From: Xanthomonas phaseoli pv. phaseoli
GTDB taxonomy: Bacteria; Pseudomonadota; Gammaproteobacteria; Xanthomonadales; Xanthomonadaceae
DNA length: 64,000 bases
Assembly (NCBI GenBank): GCA_022749655.1
Contig: CP094243.1
Coordinates: 992,001 to 1,056,000, forward strand
Reading direction: 5' to 3'
In this document: piece after piece, positions 21,562 to 31,508 of the stretch
Position numbering within the stretch: position 1 is the stretch's first letter
Layout of the letters: every line of letters begins with the position of its first letter
Position numbers and translations under genes: made by a program
The notes under the pieces: model-generated
Databases searched by the model: none
The model's input: only the letters and a program-made list of their open reading frames with translations
What the model was told of the DNA's origin: nothing

Positions 21562-24095
21562 TTGATCAAGACGCTCCTGTTCCAGCTGCATTGGCTGCTC
21601 GGCATCACTGCCGGGCTGGTGCTGTCGGTGATGGGGTTGACCGGCGCGGCGATGTCGTTCGAAAACGAGATCGTGCGTCTGGCCAACCCGGCCATTGCGC
21701 AGCTGGCGCAGCGGCATGCGGCGGGCGAGCGGCCCTTGCCGGTGGATGTGCTGTTGCAACGGCTCGATCTGGCGCCAGCCGGTGCAGGTCACAAACAGAC
21801 GGTGACGCGCCTGTTGATCGATCCTACGGGTGCGCGCCCGTCTGCCGCGCGCCTCGCCGGCAAGGGCGCGGGCCGGGTGTACTTCGATCCCTATACGGGT
21901 GAGCGAGTCGCGCCGCCGCGGCTGAGCGCTGCGTTTGCCTTCATCGAAGACCTGCACCGCAACCTGACGGCCGGCAAGCGCGGGCAGGCGGTCACCGGTG
22001 CGAGCGCCTTCGTCTTGCTGTTCTTCTGCGCATCGGGGCTGTATCTGCGCTGGCCGCGACGGTGGTGGAGCCCGCGCACCTGGTGGGTGGTGGAATGGCG
22101 ACGGCAGGGGCGCAGTTTTTTGTGGAGCCTGCACGCGGTGTTCGGCACCTGGTGCTTGCTGGTGTATTTGCTGGTCGCGCTGACCGGGCTGACCTGGTCC
22201 TACCCCTGGTATCGCGATGGCATGATGGCCTTGCTCGGCGCTGCGCCCGCGATACGTGGCGACAACGGCGCTAGCCGCCCGGCCACCGTCGATCTTGCGC
22301 GCGTGCAGCGCACGCTCGATGGCATTCCCGCCACGCGCAGCGCCGCCCTGGATCTGCGCATTCCCACGCGCGCCGGGCAGCCGTTGAATGTGCGGTTCTT
22401 GCCCGACCATCCCGCTCACGACCGCGCCTACAACAGCCTGGATATCGCGCCGGACAGCGGAGCACTGCTGCAGCGTCAGGACTACGCGCTGCTGCCGCGC
22501 GGGCAGCAATTGGCGGTGAGCATGTTCCCGCTGCATTCGGGCAGTTTCTTCGGGTTGCCCGGGCGCATCGTGGTGATGCTGGCCAGCCTGGCCATGTCGG
22601 TCTTCTTCGTCACCGGCTGGATGCTGTATCTGGATCGGCGCCGCAAAAACGCGAACTGCGCGCTGCGCGCAAGGTGTTGCAAGGCGCAGCACAGGCCTCG
22701 CAAGCGGCACCGTGGTTGATTGCGTTTGCCAGCCAGAGCGGTTTTGCCGAGCGCCTGGCGTGGCAGGCCGCCGGGCATCTGCAAGCTGCCGGTTTGCCGG
22801 TGCAGGTGCGCTCGCTGGCGCAGCTGGAGGCGCAGGCGCTACAACGCACCGGGCATGCGTTGTTTGTGATCAGCACGTTTGGCGATGGCGAGCCACCGGA
22901 TGCGGCACGCGGTTTCGAGCGCGGACTGCTGCGGCAACGCCTGGCATTGCCGCAGCTGACCTACGCGGTGCTGGCGCTGGGAGACCGCCAATACGCGCAG
23001 TTCTGCGGATTCTCGCGGCGCGTCGAACAGTGGCTGGATGCGCAGGGTGCACGCGCGCTGTTTCCTGCAGTGGAACTGGACAAGGCCGATCCGCAGGCAC
23101 TGGCGCAATGGCATGCGCAGCTGGGCCAGATCGCCGGTGCACCCATGCGCGTGGCGCCGCTGGCACGTCCCAAACTGACCGAATGGACCCTGTCCTCGCG
23201 CATGCATCTGAATCCGGGCAGCGAGGGGGCGCCGATCTGGCGCGTCGATCTGCAACCGCCTGCCGATGCGCAATGGCAGGCCGGCGACATCCTCGAAGTG
23301 CAGCCCGCGCATGCCCACGCACAGGTGCACGCCTGTCTGGCGGCATGGGGCCTGGCGCCGGACGCGCTGGTGCACGTGGATGCGCAGCTGCTGCCATTGC
23401 ATCAGGCTGCTGCCGAGCGCGTACTGCCCGAGCCGCCCGCAACGCCACTTGCCCATCGCCCTGATCCGCAGACCTGGCTGGACGCATGCGCCTGGCTGCC
23501 CACACGCGATTATTCGCTCGCCAGCGTCCCGGCCGACGGCACTGCGATGGTGGTGGTGCGGCTGACGGCACGTGCCGATGGTCGTCCCGGTCTGGGTTCG
23601 GGTTGGTTGATCTGCCATGCGGCGATCGGCACGCCGGTGCGCGCACGGTTGCGCACCAATCCCGGGTTCCATCGGCTCGAAACGATGCCGATGGTCTTGA
23701 TCGGCAACGGCACCGGCATTGCGGGCCTGCGCGCGCTGCTACGCGAGGCCGAGTTGGCCGGCGTGCATGGGCACTGGTTGTTGTTCGGCGAACGGCATGC
23801 GGCGCACGACCGCCTGTTCGCCGACGAGCTGCAGGCCTGGCAGGCCAGTGGGCATCTACAGCAGCTGGAGTGGGTGTTCTCGCGCGATCAACCGCAAAAA
23901 CGCTATGTGCAACATCACGTGCGCGACGCCGGCGACACGCTGCGGCACTGGATCGACCGCGGTGCGGTGATTTACGTCTGCGGCAGTCTGGACAGCATGG
24001 CGCGCGAAGTCGATGCCACGTTGCGAGACCTGCTCGGCGACTCGCGACTGGAATCGCTGACCGCGGCGGGCCGCTATCGGCGCGATGTGTACTGA
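21562..24095 (+). CDS. PepSY-flavodoxin-FNR fusion reductase (sulfite reductase flavoprotein-like), frameshifted
   Basis: A membrane flavoreductase of about 844 residues after correction. The N-terminal part has PepSY-type transmembrane segments (FQLHWLLGITAGLVLSVMG, GASAFVLLFFCASGLYL, FGTWCLLVYLLVALTGLTW, IVVMLASLAMSVFFVTGWML). One A is missing in the run at 22645-22649. The other frame goes on with a flavodoxin domain (FASQSGFAERLA, STFGDGEPPD, LALGDRQYAQFCGF). An FNR-type FAD/NADPH domain follows (TRDYSLASVPADG, MVLIGNGTGIAGLRALL, YVCGSLDSMAREVD). The likely start is the TTG at 21562, after the Fur-like site; an ATG at 21496 lies upstream of it. Relatives are linked to iron uptake and ferric-siderophore reduction. 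Confidence 0.8.
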
Positions 24096-24742
24096 GTGCG
24101 GTCATGACCGCTGCAGTCCGGCCTTACATCGGCTGGCAACGCAGTGAATGCGCGCTAGGCGGTTGCAGAGAGCACAGAACCCCAGGGCACGGCTGACTCC
24201 TTTCGAGTCCCAGTGCGTGCCACGTCCGCATGGTGGCGACACAGCGCTCGGTTATCGGCATCCGATTCGATGCAATCAAACGCCTGGTCGGTCGAGCGCC
24301 GGTGTCCTCACCGCTCGCGCGACACGCCGTGAACCCGTCCGCGGGGCTCGATGGCGGCGTCCATGCCGCCACCGGTCCCGCAAGCGGCGAGGGCACCGCG
24401 CTGGAGAGTTGGCTGGCGTCTTACTCAAGCAGCTCACTCCACGAACAGATCGCTGCACGTTTCGATTGGGTTGTCGCCGTGAGTGGCGTGGTCATGAGGG
24501 CGGCTAGTCGCTGCGGCAAGGGATCGACCGAGCCGCAGCTTGATTCGTCTAATGCATTGCGCAATGCACACCGACCAGCGCGCTTGTTGCTTGCCCACCC
24601 AGCCCGGTTGCAGATCAAGTGCACTGCATCCAGACCTCGGATAAGCGGCGTTGCAACAAAGCCCAGATATCCACCCTGCAATACACCGGCGTGCCATACG
24701 TGCGTCCAGCCGCTCTGGGTCGACGCGGTCGCTCCACCTACT
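24096..24742. other. intergenic region containing a dispersed repeat
   Basis: A 647-bp region between the reductase and the minus-strand PD40 gene. It contains one copy of a palindromic repeat at 24296-24401, also found at 60067-60171. Several frames are open on both strands but none has a credible start, ribosome site or recognisable protein. Confidence 0.5.
24296..24401. repeat. dispersed xanthomonad palindromic repeat, copy 1
   Basis: About 106 bp with imperfect terminal inverted repeats (GGTGTCCTCACCGCTCGCG against CGCAAGCGGCGAGGGCACC). It has an internal hairpin made of GGCGGCG-TCCAT-GCCGCC. It aligns along its length with 60067-60171, and similarity continues a short way past the 3' end. 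Confidence 0.75.
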
Positions 24743-25624
24743 TCAACGGCAACGCGCATCGCCATCGGCTGCCGGTGCCTTCATCCGGTAGATGTCCAAC
24801 TGCCCTGCACGCGGTGCGCGCGCACTGCCGGTCACCAGCAGTTCGCCCGGCTTGGCCGTGTCCACGACCGCGCCGAAGGTGCGCTCCTGCGGCCCGTTGA
24901 ACGACAGCGGCAGCGGCGAGCCCTGGGCAAAATGGCCGTCCTTGCAGATGGCCAGCAGCAACTGGCTGGGGCCATCGATCTTTCCGCGGGCCCATACCAG
25001 CGCGCGTCCGTCGCCGAGCCAGGCGGCGTCCAGCTCGTCGGCGGCGCTATTGATGTCGACCAGGGCCACCGGCGCGGTGAACGCCTGCCCGTCCCAGTGC
25101 GCGACGAATAGATCCACGCCGCCTGCACCGCCATGACCGTCGCTGGCGAACAGCAGGCGTGTGCCGTCCAGCGACAGCGTCGGTGCGCGCTCGTTGCCGG
25201 CGCTGTTGATCGCCGCGCCCAGCGATTGCACGCGGCCCACGACGCCTTGCGCATCCACCGGGGCACGGTACAGGTCGCTGCCGCCCGCGCCGCCGGGCCG
25301 GGTGGAGGCGAACAGCAGCCAGCGGCCGTCGGCACTGAACAATGGGGTGGTCTCGTCCTGCGCGGTATTGATCGGAAGCGGCTGCGCGTCCTGCCAACGC
25401 CCGCCGCGCAACTGCGCCTGCCACAGATCCCAGCCGCCGGCACCACCGGCCCGGTCGCTGGCCCAGACGATGCGTTGCCCGTCCGGGCTGAGCGTGGCGC
25501 GCGCCTCGTTGGCCGGCGTGGAGACCACGCCCATGCCCTCGATGCCGAATTCGGCGAGCCCCGAAGCAGACGGGACGCAGAGTAAACTTGCCGCCAGCGT
25601 GAGCAGCGTCCATCGATAGTACAT
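24743..25624 (-). CDS. periplasmic PD40 beta-propeller protein (TolB-like repeats)
   Basis: A 293-residue secreted protein. MYYRWTLLTLAASLLCVPSASG is the signal peptide. Repeats of the WD40-like PD40 type are clear: ARATLSPDGQRIVWASDR, TPLFSADGRWLLFASTR, APTLSLDGTRLLFASD, DAAWLGDGRALVWAR. Each is followed by a GGAGG.DL segment. Such repeats form a propeller as in TolB and in OmpA-linked PD40 proteins. There is no OmpA or peptidase domain here, so a binding role is likely, partner unknown. It diverges from aroE with 64 bp between them. Confidence 0.75.
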   Translation of the reverse strand: MYYRWTLLTLAASLLCVPSASGLAEFGIEGMGVVSTPANEARATLSPDGQRIVWASDRAGGAGGWDLWQAQLRGGRWQDAQPLPINTAQDETTPLFSADGRWLLFASTRPGGAGGSDLYRAPVDAQGVVGRVQSLGAAINSAGNERAPTLSLDGTRLLFASDGHGGAGGVDLFVAHWDGQAFTAPVALVDINSAADELDAAWLGDGRALVWARGKIDGPSQLLLAICKDGHFAQGSPLPLSFNGPQERTFGAVVDTAKPGELLVTGSARAPRAGQLDIYRMKAPAADGDARCR

Positions 25625-25688
25625 GCGGTGTTCCTGCCTCAAGAGCGGCTCCAAGTCGCGCACAGTCTAGTCAACCAGAGAGCGTTTC

Positions 25689-26540
25689 ATGCCCGTATCC
25701 CGTTATGCCGTGTTCGGTCACCCCGTCGCCCATTCGCTGTCGCCGGCCATCCACGCCGAGTTCGGGAAGCAGACCGGCATTGCGCTGGACTACACCGCCA
25801 TCGACGCGCCGTTGGAAGACTTCAGCGCCGCGCTGCAACGCTTCGCCGATGAAGGCGGCAAAGGTGCGAACGTCACCCTGCCGTTGAAGGAAGCCGCCTA
25901 TGCGCTGGCCAGCAGCCTGAGCGATCGCGCGCGGTTGGCCGGGGCGGTGAACACGTTGGTGCGCAACGACGGCCAGTGGCAGGGCGACAACACCGACGGC
26001 GCCGGCCTGGTGCGCGATCTCACCGAACGCCAGGGCCTGGATCTGCGTGGCCGCCGCGTGCTGCTGCTGGGCGCCGGTGGTGCTGCACGCGGTGTGGCGC
26101 CGGCGCTGCTGGAGGCGGGCATCACCGCAATGGTGGTGGTGAACCGCTCGCCCGAGCGCGCCGATGCCTTGTGCGATGCGCTGGGCGAACCGGCGCGGGT
26201 GACGTCGCGTTACATCGAAGACCTGCGTGAGCTGGGCGACTTCGAACTGATCGTCAATGCCACGGCCGCCGGTCGCGACCGCGATGCCGGCGCGTTCGCA
26301 TTGCCACTGGGCCTGGTCAACAGCCTGACTGCTGCGGTCGATCTGAATTACGGCGACACCGCCATTGCATTTCTGGCCTGGGCGCGCGCGGCGCACTGCC
26401 GGTACGCCATCGACGGGCTGGGCATGCTGGTGGAACAGGCCGCCGAGAGCTTCGCGCTGTGGCACGGCGTACGCCCGGACACCGACCCGGTCTACGCCGC
26501 GCTGCGCGCGCGCGAGGCCGTGCTGGTCAGTGCCGACTGA
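25689..26540 (+). CDS. aroE: shikimate 5-dehydrogenase
   Basis: A 283-residue cytosolic NADP enzyme reducing 3-dehydroshikimate to shikimate in aromatic amino-acid synthesis. Substrate-binding SLSPAIH and the catalytic Lys in [11 protein letters not shown] (about residue 65) are present, as are [19 protein letters not shown], the dinucleotide loop [12 protein letters not shown] and the NADP-type NRSPERA. The family length is 270-290. Two small membrane-protein genes follow with overlaps, suggesting one transcript. Confidence 0.96.
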   Translation: MPVSRYAVFGHPVAHSLSPAIHAEFGKQTGIALDYTAIDAPLEDFSAALQRFADEGGKGANVTLPLKEAAYALASSLSDRARLAGAVNTLVRNDGQWQGDNTDGAGLVRDLTERQGLDLRGRRVLLLGAGGAARGVAPALLEAGITAMVVVNRSPERADALCDALGEPARVTSRYIEDLRELGDFELIVNATAAGRDRDAGAFALPLGLVNSLTAAVDLNYGDTAIAFLAWARAAHCRYAIDGLGMLVEQAAESFALWHGVRPDTDPVYAALRAREAVLVSAD

Positions 26541-26904
26541 GGTGGGCAGCGCCGATGCCACCGCGATCCTGCTGACCCTGGTCACCAGCCTGCTGTCGCG
26601 CGTGCCGATGCTAATTGCGCTGCTGCTCGGGCTGGTCCTGGTGTGGCGCGCACCGCATGGCCCGCTGCGGCGCGCCGGGTTGGCCGCGCTCTGGCTGCTG
26701 CTGGGCTGCCTGTTCGCCGAGGTCGCCGTCCAGGCGATTCCGATGCTGTTGTTGCAGCAAGGCAACGTGCGTCAGATCAGCAGGGTGGTCGGCATCGCTC
26801 ACTTCGTGCTGATGGCCGTGCAGGCCGTGGGCATCGGCGTGCTGGTGTGGACGCTGGCGGCCAGCCTGCAGCGTTCGCCCGCTGGCACGGGTCCGCGCCC
26901 ATGA
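26530..26904 (+). CDS. small inner-membrane protein
   Basis: A 124-residue hydrophobic protein of unknown function with about three membrane segments ([59 protein letters not shown]). The GTG at 26530 overlaps the end of aroE by 11 bp; an internal ATG at 26611 is an alternative. Its stop overlaps the next start as ATGA. The overlaps argue that it is translated. Confidence 0.6.
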   Translation: MPTEVGSADATAILLTLVTSLLSRVPMLIALLLGLVLVWRAPHGPLRRAGLAALWLLLGCLFAEVAVQAIPMLLLQQGNVRQISRVVGIAHFVLMAVQAVGIGVLVWTLAASLQRSPAGTGPRP

Positions 26905-27137
26905 TCCCGATCAAAGCCATCTTGCTGGTGATCGTTGGACTGGTCTGCGCCGGGCAGGGCGTGTGGACGCTGCTGCATCCGCAGGCGCTGGCCGCGGTCA
27001 ATCGTGGTGGCCTGTTGTACGAACGCTTCGGGCCGAATGGCGTGGGTGCCGGCATGCTGTTGATGGGCATCGCAATGACGGCCATCGGCCTGGTATGGGC
27101 GCGCTATGCGTGGCCGGCGCGCCGGCAGCGTAACTGA
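26901..27137 (+). CDS. small inner-membrane protein
   Basis: A 78-residue protein with two membrane segments (IKAILLVIVGLVCAGQGVW and GAGMLLMGIAMTAIGLVW) and a basic end (RYAWPARRQRN), so both ends are probably cytoplasmic. ATGA overlap with the preceding gene suggests coupled translation and a shared function, which I cannot name. Confidence 0.6.
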   Translation: MIPIKAILLVIVGLVCAGQGVWTLLHPQALAAVNRGGLLYERFGPNGVGAGMLLMGIAMTAIGLVWARYAWPARRQRN

Positions 27138-27433
27138 GCGCATTGATCGTGCCGACGCTTTACAGACAGCGGCGGGTCTAGCATCGGCATTCACTGCGCC
27201 GCCTTTCGGGTGACGCAGGCGGCGAGTGCCTGCAGGCGGCCGGTGCTGGCAGGCCACGATCGGACAATCGTGCCATGCCCTTGGCCGCGCAGCAGGTCGC
27301 ACCGGCGTGGGACTGCCGCCCGGTGCCGGCTTGCCGACGAGGATGGGCCGGTCGCCGCTGCAAGCAGGCAACCCGTTCAGCCGTGCGGCGCGCCGGTCGC
27401 AGTCACTGCGCCGGTCCATGCGAAAATAGCGCG

Positions 27434-29565
27434 ATGAGTGAAGTTGCCCCACCGGCCGCGCCGTCGGCGCCCGTTCCCACCCAGCGCAGCCTGACCGACC
27501 CGATCAAGGCCAGCATCCGCGACGCCTACGCCAAGCTGCAGGCCAATACGCCGGGCTTTGCCACGCGACGCGCGCAGAGCCAGATGATCGGCCTGGTCTC
27601 GCGTGCCCTGGCCACCTCCGGCGGCATCGGCATCGCCGAGGCGCCCACCGGCGTGGGCAAGAGCCTGGGCTATCTCACCGCCGGCGTGCCGATCGCGCTG
27701 GCCACCAAGAAAAATTGGTCATCAGCACCGGCACCGTTGCGCTGCAATCGCAGCTGGTGGAACGCGACATCCCGGCCTTCCTCAAGGCCACCGGGCTGGA
27801 CGCCACCGTGGCCCTGGCCAAGGGCCGCACCCGCTACCTGTGCACCCGCAATGCCGCCGAGCTGGAAGGCGATACCAGCCAGAACGCCATGTTCGAAGAC
27901 GAGCAGGCGTTGTACGACCGCCCGCTCAGCCCGGTCGATGCGGATCTGGCCAAGCGCCTCGCCAAGGCCTACGCCGCCCGCACGTGGAATGGCGATCTGG
28001 ACGATGCGCCAGAACAGATCTCCGTGCCGCTGCGCATGCGCATCACCACCCCTGCCTCCGGCTGTGCGGGGCGCCGCTGCAGCTACGCGGCGCAATGTCC
28101 GGTACTCAAGGCGCGCACCGATGTACGCGAGGCGCAGATCGTGGTCACCAACCACGCCTTGTTGCTGTCGTCGCTGTCGCTGGGCGATGCCGAGAATGGC
28201 CAGCCGCTGATCGCCCCGCCAGCGGACATGCTGCTGGTGCTCGACGAAGGCCACCACATCGCCGGCGTGGCGATCGACCAGGGCGCCGCCAATCTGCCGC
28301 TGGACGACATGGCCCGGCGTACCGGGCGCATGCAGATCCTCATCGCGGCCGCTTATCGCGCGGTGGACAAGGACAAGCTGGGCAATTTGCTGCCCACCGA
28401 AGCCATCGAGGTGGCGGCGCGCGTGTCCAAACTGCTCAAGGCCTTCCACGCCGAGGTCGAACGCGTGTGGAAGCCCGAGCCCGGCGAGCGCGATCCGCTG
28501 TGGCGCGCGGCCAACGGCAAGCTGCCGCCGCAATGGGGCCCGGCCATCGAAGAACTCGGCGAAGAAACCCGCGCGCTCTTCAATTGGGTGCATGCCGCAC
28601 ACAGCGCCATTGCCAAGGGAAAACAGGACGATTCCGCGCGCGAACGTCTGCAGCGCAGCCTCGGCCTGGCGCTGGAAATGGCCGAGCAGCAGCACAATCT
28701 GTGGAGCGGCTGGCGCCGCGAAGACAAGGAAGGTCAGCCGCCGATGGCGCGCTGGATCACCCTCTCGCGCGACGGTGATCTGGTCTGCCATTGCTCGCCG
28801 GTGTCGGCCGCGCAGGTGCTGCGCACGATGATCTGGAACGAGGTGGACTCGGTCGTGATGACCTCGGCCACGCTCACCGGTGGCGGCGATTTCCAATCCT
28901 TCGCCATCGACAACGGCTTGCCCGATCACGCCGAAATGGCCTCGCTGGCCTCGCCGTTCGACCTGCCCAACCAGGCTGAATTGATCGTGCCCAATTTCCC
29001 GGTCACGCCCGACGACCGCGAAGGTCATCCCAAGGAAGTGGCCAAGTATCTGGTGCGCGAACTGGACTGGAACGCCAAGGGCAGCATCGTGTTGTTCACT
29101 TCGCGCTGGAAGATGGAAAATGTGGCCGACCTGATGCCGCTGGCGCAGCGCAACCGCGTGCTGGTGCAAGGTGAGGGCAACAAGTCGCAACTGATCACCG
29201 AACATTTGCGCCGCATCGCCGCCGGCGAGGGCTCGGTGCTGTTCGGTTTGAATTCTTTCGGCGAAGGATTGGATCTGCCGGGCGAAGCCTGCACCACCGT
29301 GGTCATCACCCAGGTGCCGTTCGCCGTGCCCACCGATCCGCAAACCTCCACCTTGAGCGAATGGCTGGAAAGCCGCGGCCACAACGCCTTCAACCTGATC
29401 GCCATCCCGCACGCGCTACGCACGCTCACCCAATTCGCCGGCCGCCTGATCCGCAGCTCCAGCGACCACGGCCGCGTGATCATCCTCGACTCGCGCTTGC
29501 TCACCCGTCGCTACGGCAAACGCATCATCGACGCGTTGCCGCCGTTCAAGCGGGTGATCGGCTAG
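27434..29565 (+). CDS. dinG: ATP-dependent DNA helicase DinG, frameshifted
   Basis: A 710-residue XPD-like 5'-3' superfamily 2 helicase after correction. Walker A is EAPTGVGKSLGYL. One A is missing in the run at 27710-27714 and the second frame continues LVISTGTVALQSQLVERDIP. The four iron-sulfur Cys can be placed around RYLCTRN, SGCAGRRCSYAAQCP. The DEAH-type box is LVLDEGHH and the later motifs are VMTSATLTGG, VLFTSRWKM and LFGLNSFGEGLDLPGEA. In E. coli DinG resolves R-loops and forks and is LexA regulated. I saw no convincing LexA site. Confidence 0.9.
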
Positions 29566-29603
29566 TTCGCACTCGCCACGGACCTGTGCCACATCTCGGT
29601 CGT

Positions 29604-29623
29604 CATAACGGCATAGCGTTATG
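29604..29623. promoter_or_regulatory. inverted repeat, possible operator of the peptide cluster
   Basis: CATAACG and CGTTATG arms with a 6-bp GCATAG spacer, about 90 bp upstream of the hlyD-like gene and 39 bp after the dinG stop. It could be an operator for the peptide export cluster; a weak dinG terminator is the alternative, but no T run follows. Confidence 0.35.
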
Positions 29624-29710
29624 CGACGCAGTGCGCTTTACCGCGTCTGTTTTGCTGATTAACTGAGCCTGAAGGAAGTGGGCGCAGGTCTCAACGAAGC
29701 AGGAGTGCAC

Positions 29711-30992
29711 ATGCCAGGCGGGTTCTTCAGGGAAGAAGTGTTACGTGCTCGCCGCGATGCGTGGCTTGTGCCGGTACGTCTTCAGGCGCCCACCTTCGGT
29801 TGGCCGTTGTTCGCCATTGCGCTCGCTCTTATTGCCGCGGTAGTCGGGCTGTTGTGCCTTGGAAGTTTCACGCGGCACGAAGCAGTCAACGGCGCACTCG
29901 TCCCGGACCGTGGCCTGCTGACCCTGACACCGCTCAGTGCTGGCATCGTCTCCAACGCATTCGTCGCAGAGGGGGCGAGCGTGCGGGCAGGCGAGCCGAT
30001 CGTGGAAATTTCCGGAGAGCAGGACAGCACATCCCTGGGTGACACCCAGGCATCGGTGATTTCGCAACTGGAGATCAAACGCGGGCGCCTGAATGCGGAT
30101 CTGCAAGCCCAGAATCAGCTCTACGCTGCCCAACAGCGCGACCTGGGTCGCCGTGTCGCACTGCTCCAAGCGCAGATGGATAACACTGCCGAGCAGATTC
30201 GCTTGCAACGCCAGCGCGCAGACAGTGCGCTGGGACTCTACGAACAGTGGGTGAGCGCTGCAGAAAAGGGGATATTGACCAAGGTCCAGTTGCTGCAACA
30301 GCAAGACATCGCCATCCAGAACCAGGCGCAACTCAAGGAGTTGCAGAAACATGCGCTGGACCTGCGTGTGGAGCACTCTCAACTCCAGTCGCAGCTTGAA
30401 CAAACCCCTGCGACGTTGGGAAGCAAAGCGTAACGAGATCGCCAGGCAAATAGCAGATGTCGCGCAATCGCTCTCGGAAACCGAGGCGCGCCGTTCGGTG
30501 GTGTTGCGTGCGCCAACCGATGGAATCGTCACCAACCTGCTCGTGCACGCAGGGCAACCGGTGGGTGCGCAACAGCCCCTGATCACCTTGTTGCCCAAGG
30601 ACATCAAGTTGCGGGCCGAGCTGTGGGTGCCCTCCAAGGCAGTTGGATTCGTCACACGCGGCGATAACGTGCTGCTGCGCTACCAGGCCTTTCCGTATCA
30701 GAAGTTCGGCCGCCATGCAGGGCGTGTGGTCGACGTCTCGCGCAGCGCGATCAGCTCCAAAGAAGTGTCATCGCTGCTGGGACAGCAGATTGACGACGCT
30801 CGTTATCGCGTAGTGGTCGAGCTGGAAAGTCAGCACATCCTGGCCAATGGAAGACAGGAGTCACTTCGTCCAGGCATGGCGCTGGATGCAGATATCCTGC
30901 TCGAGAAGCGTCGGTTGATCGAATGGATGTTTGAGCCGGTCTACGACATGACGTCGCGCCTTTCCGATGATTCGGCTGGGCAGCGCGGATGA
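29711..30992 (+). CDS. HlyD-family membrane fusion protein for peptide export, frameshifted
   Basis: A 426-residue periplasmic adaptor after correction, of the type paired with C39-peptidase exporters (CvaA/MchE/NHLM adaptor group). AGGAG at 29700-29704 supports the ATG at 29711. There is one membrane segment (GWPLFAIALALIAAVVGLLC). A barrel/lipoyl half (GIVSNAFVAEGASVRAGEPI) follows, then a long Gln/Leu-rich coiled coil. After an extra C at 30405-30408 come the second lipoyl half (VLRAPTDGIVTNLLVHAGQPV) and a C-terminal barrel. The stop overlaps the exporter start as ATGA. It would bridge the ABC exporter to an outer-membrane channel not encoded here. Confidence 0.85.
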
Positions 30993-31500
30993 TCGACACC
31001 ACCTCCGTTCACCAGTTGCTGTCGAACCGCGCGCACATCGTTCCGATCATGCAGACCGAGGCGGCAGAGTGCGGTCTTGCCTGCCTGGTCATGATTGCCC
31101 GCTATCACGGCGACAAAATCGACCTTGCACAGGTCAGGCGGCGCTTCAACATCTCCCTCAGGGGCGTGCGCCTTGAGCGATTGGTCCAGATCGGGCGCGC
31201 CATGGGGCTGGATGTCCGTGCGATGCGTGCGGAACCTGAGTATCTGAAGGAACTCGGGCAACCCTGCATCCTGCATTGGGATATGTCGCATTTCGTGGTG
31301 CTGGAGCGAGTGGTACGTGGCGTGGCACTGCTTCACGATCCTGCGCGAGGGACGCTCCGATTGCCGATGTCCGAGCTCGGCAAGCATTTCACCGGCGTGT
31401 TGCTGGAGCTGCAGCCAGGCACGCGCTTCGAGCCTTCGGTTGAAACGCCAGCGTTGTCCTTGCGCTCGCTCACCGGACGCATTTTCGGACTCAAGCGTGG

Positions 31501-31508
31501 GTTGGTGC
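31501..31508. repeat. 8-bp target site duplication, left copy
   Basis: GTTGGTGC immediately left of the IS element and repeated at 32838-32845 immediately right of it. IS256-family elements duplicate 8-9 bp. Confidence 0.93.

Noticed and set aside
27138-27433. A small protein gene before dinG
   Set aside because: Open frames here are GC-driven, without ribosome sites or recognisable content.
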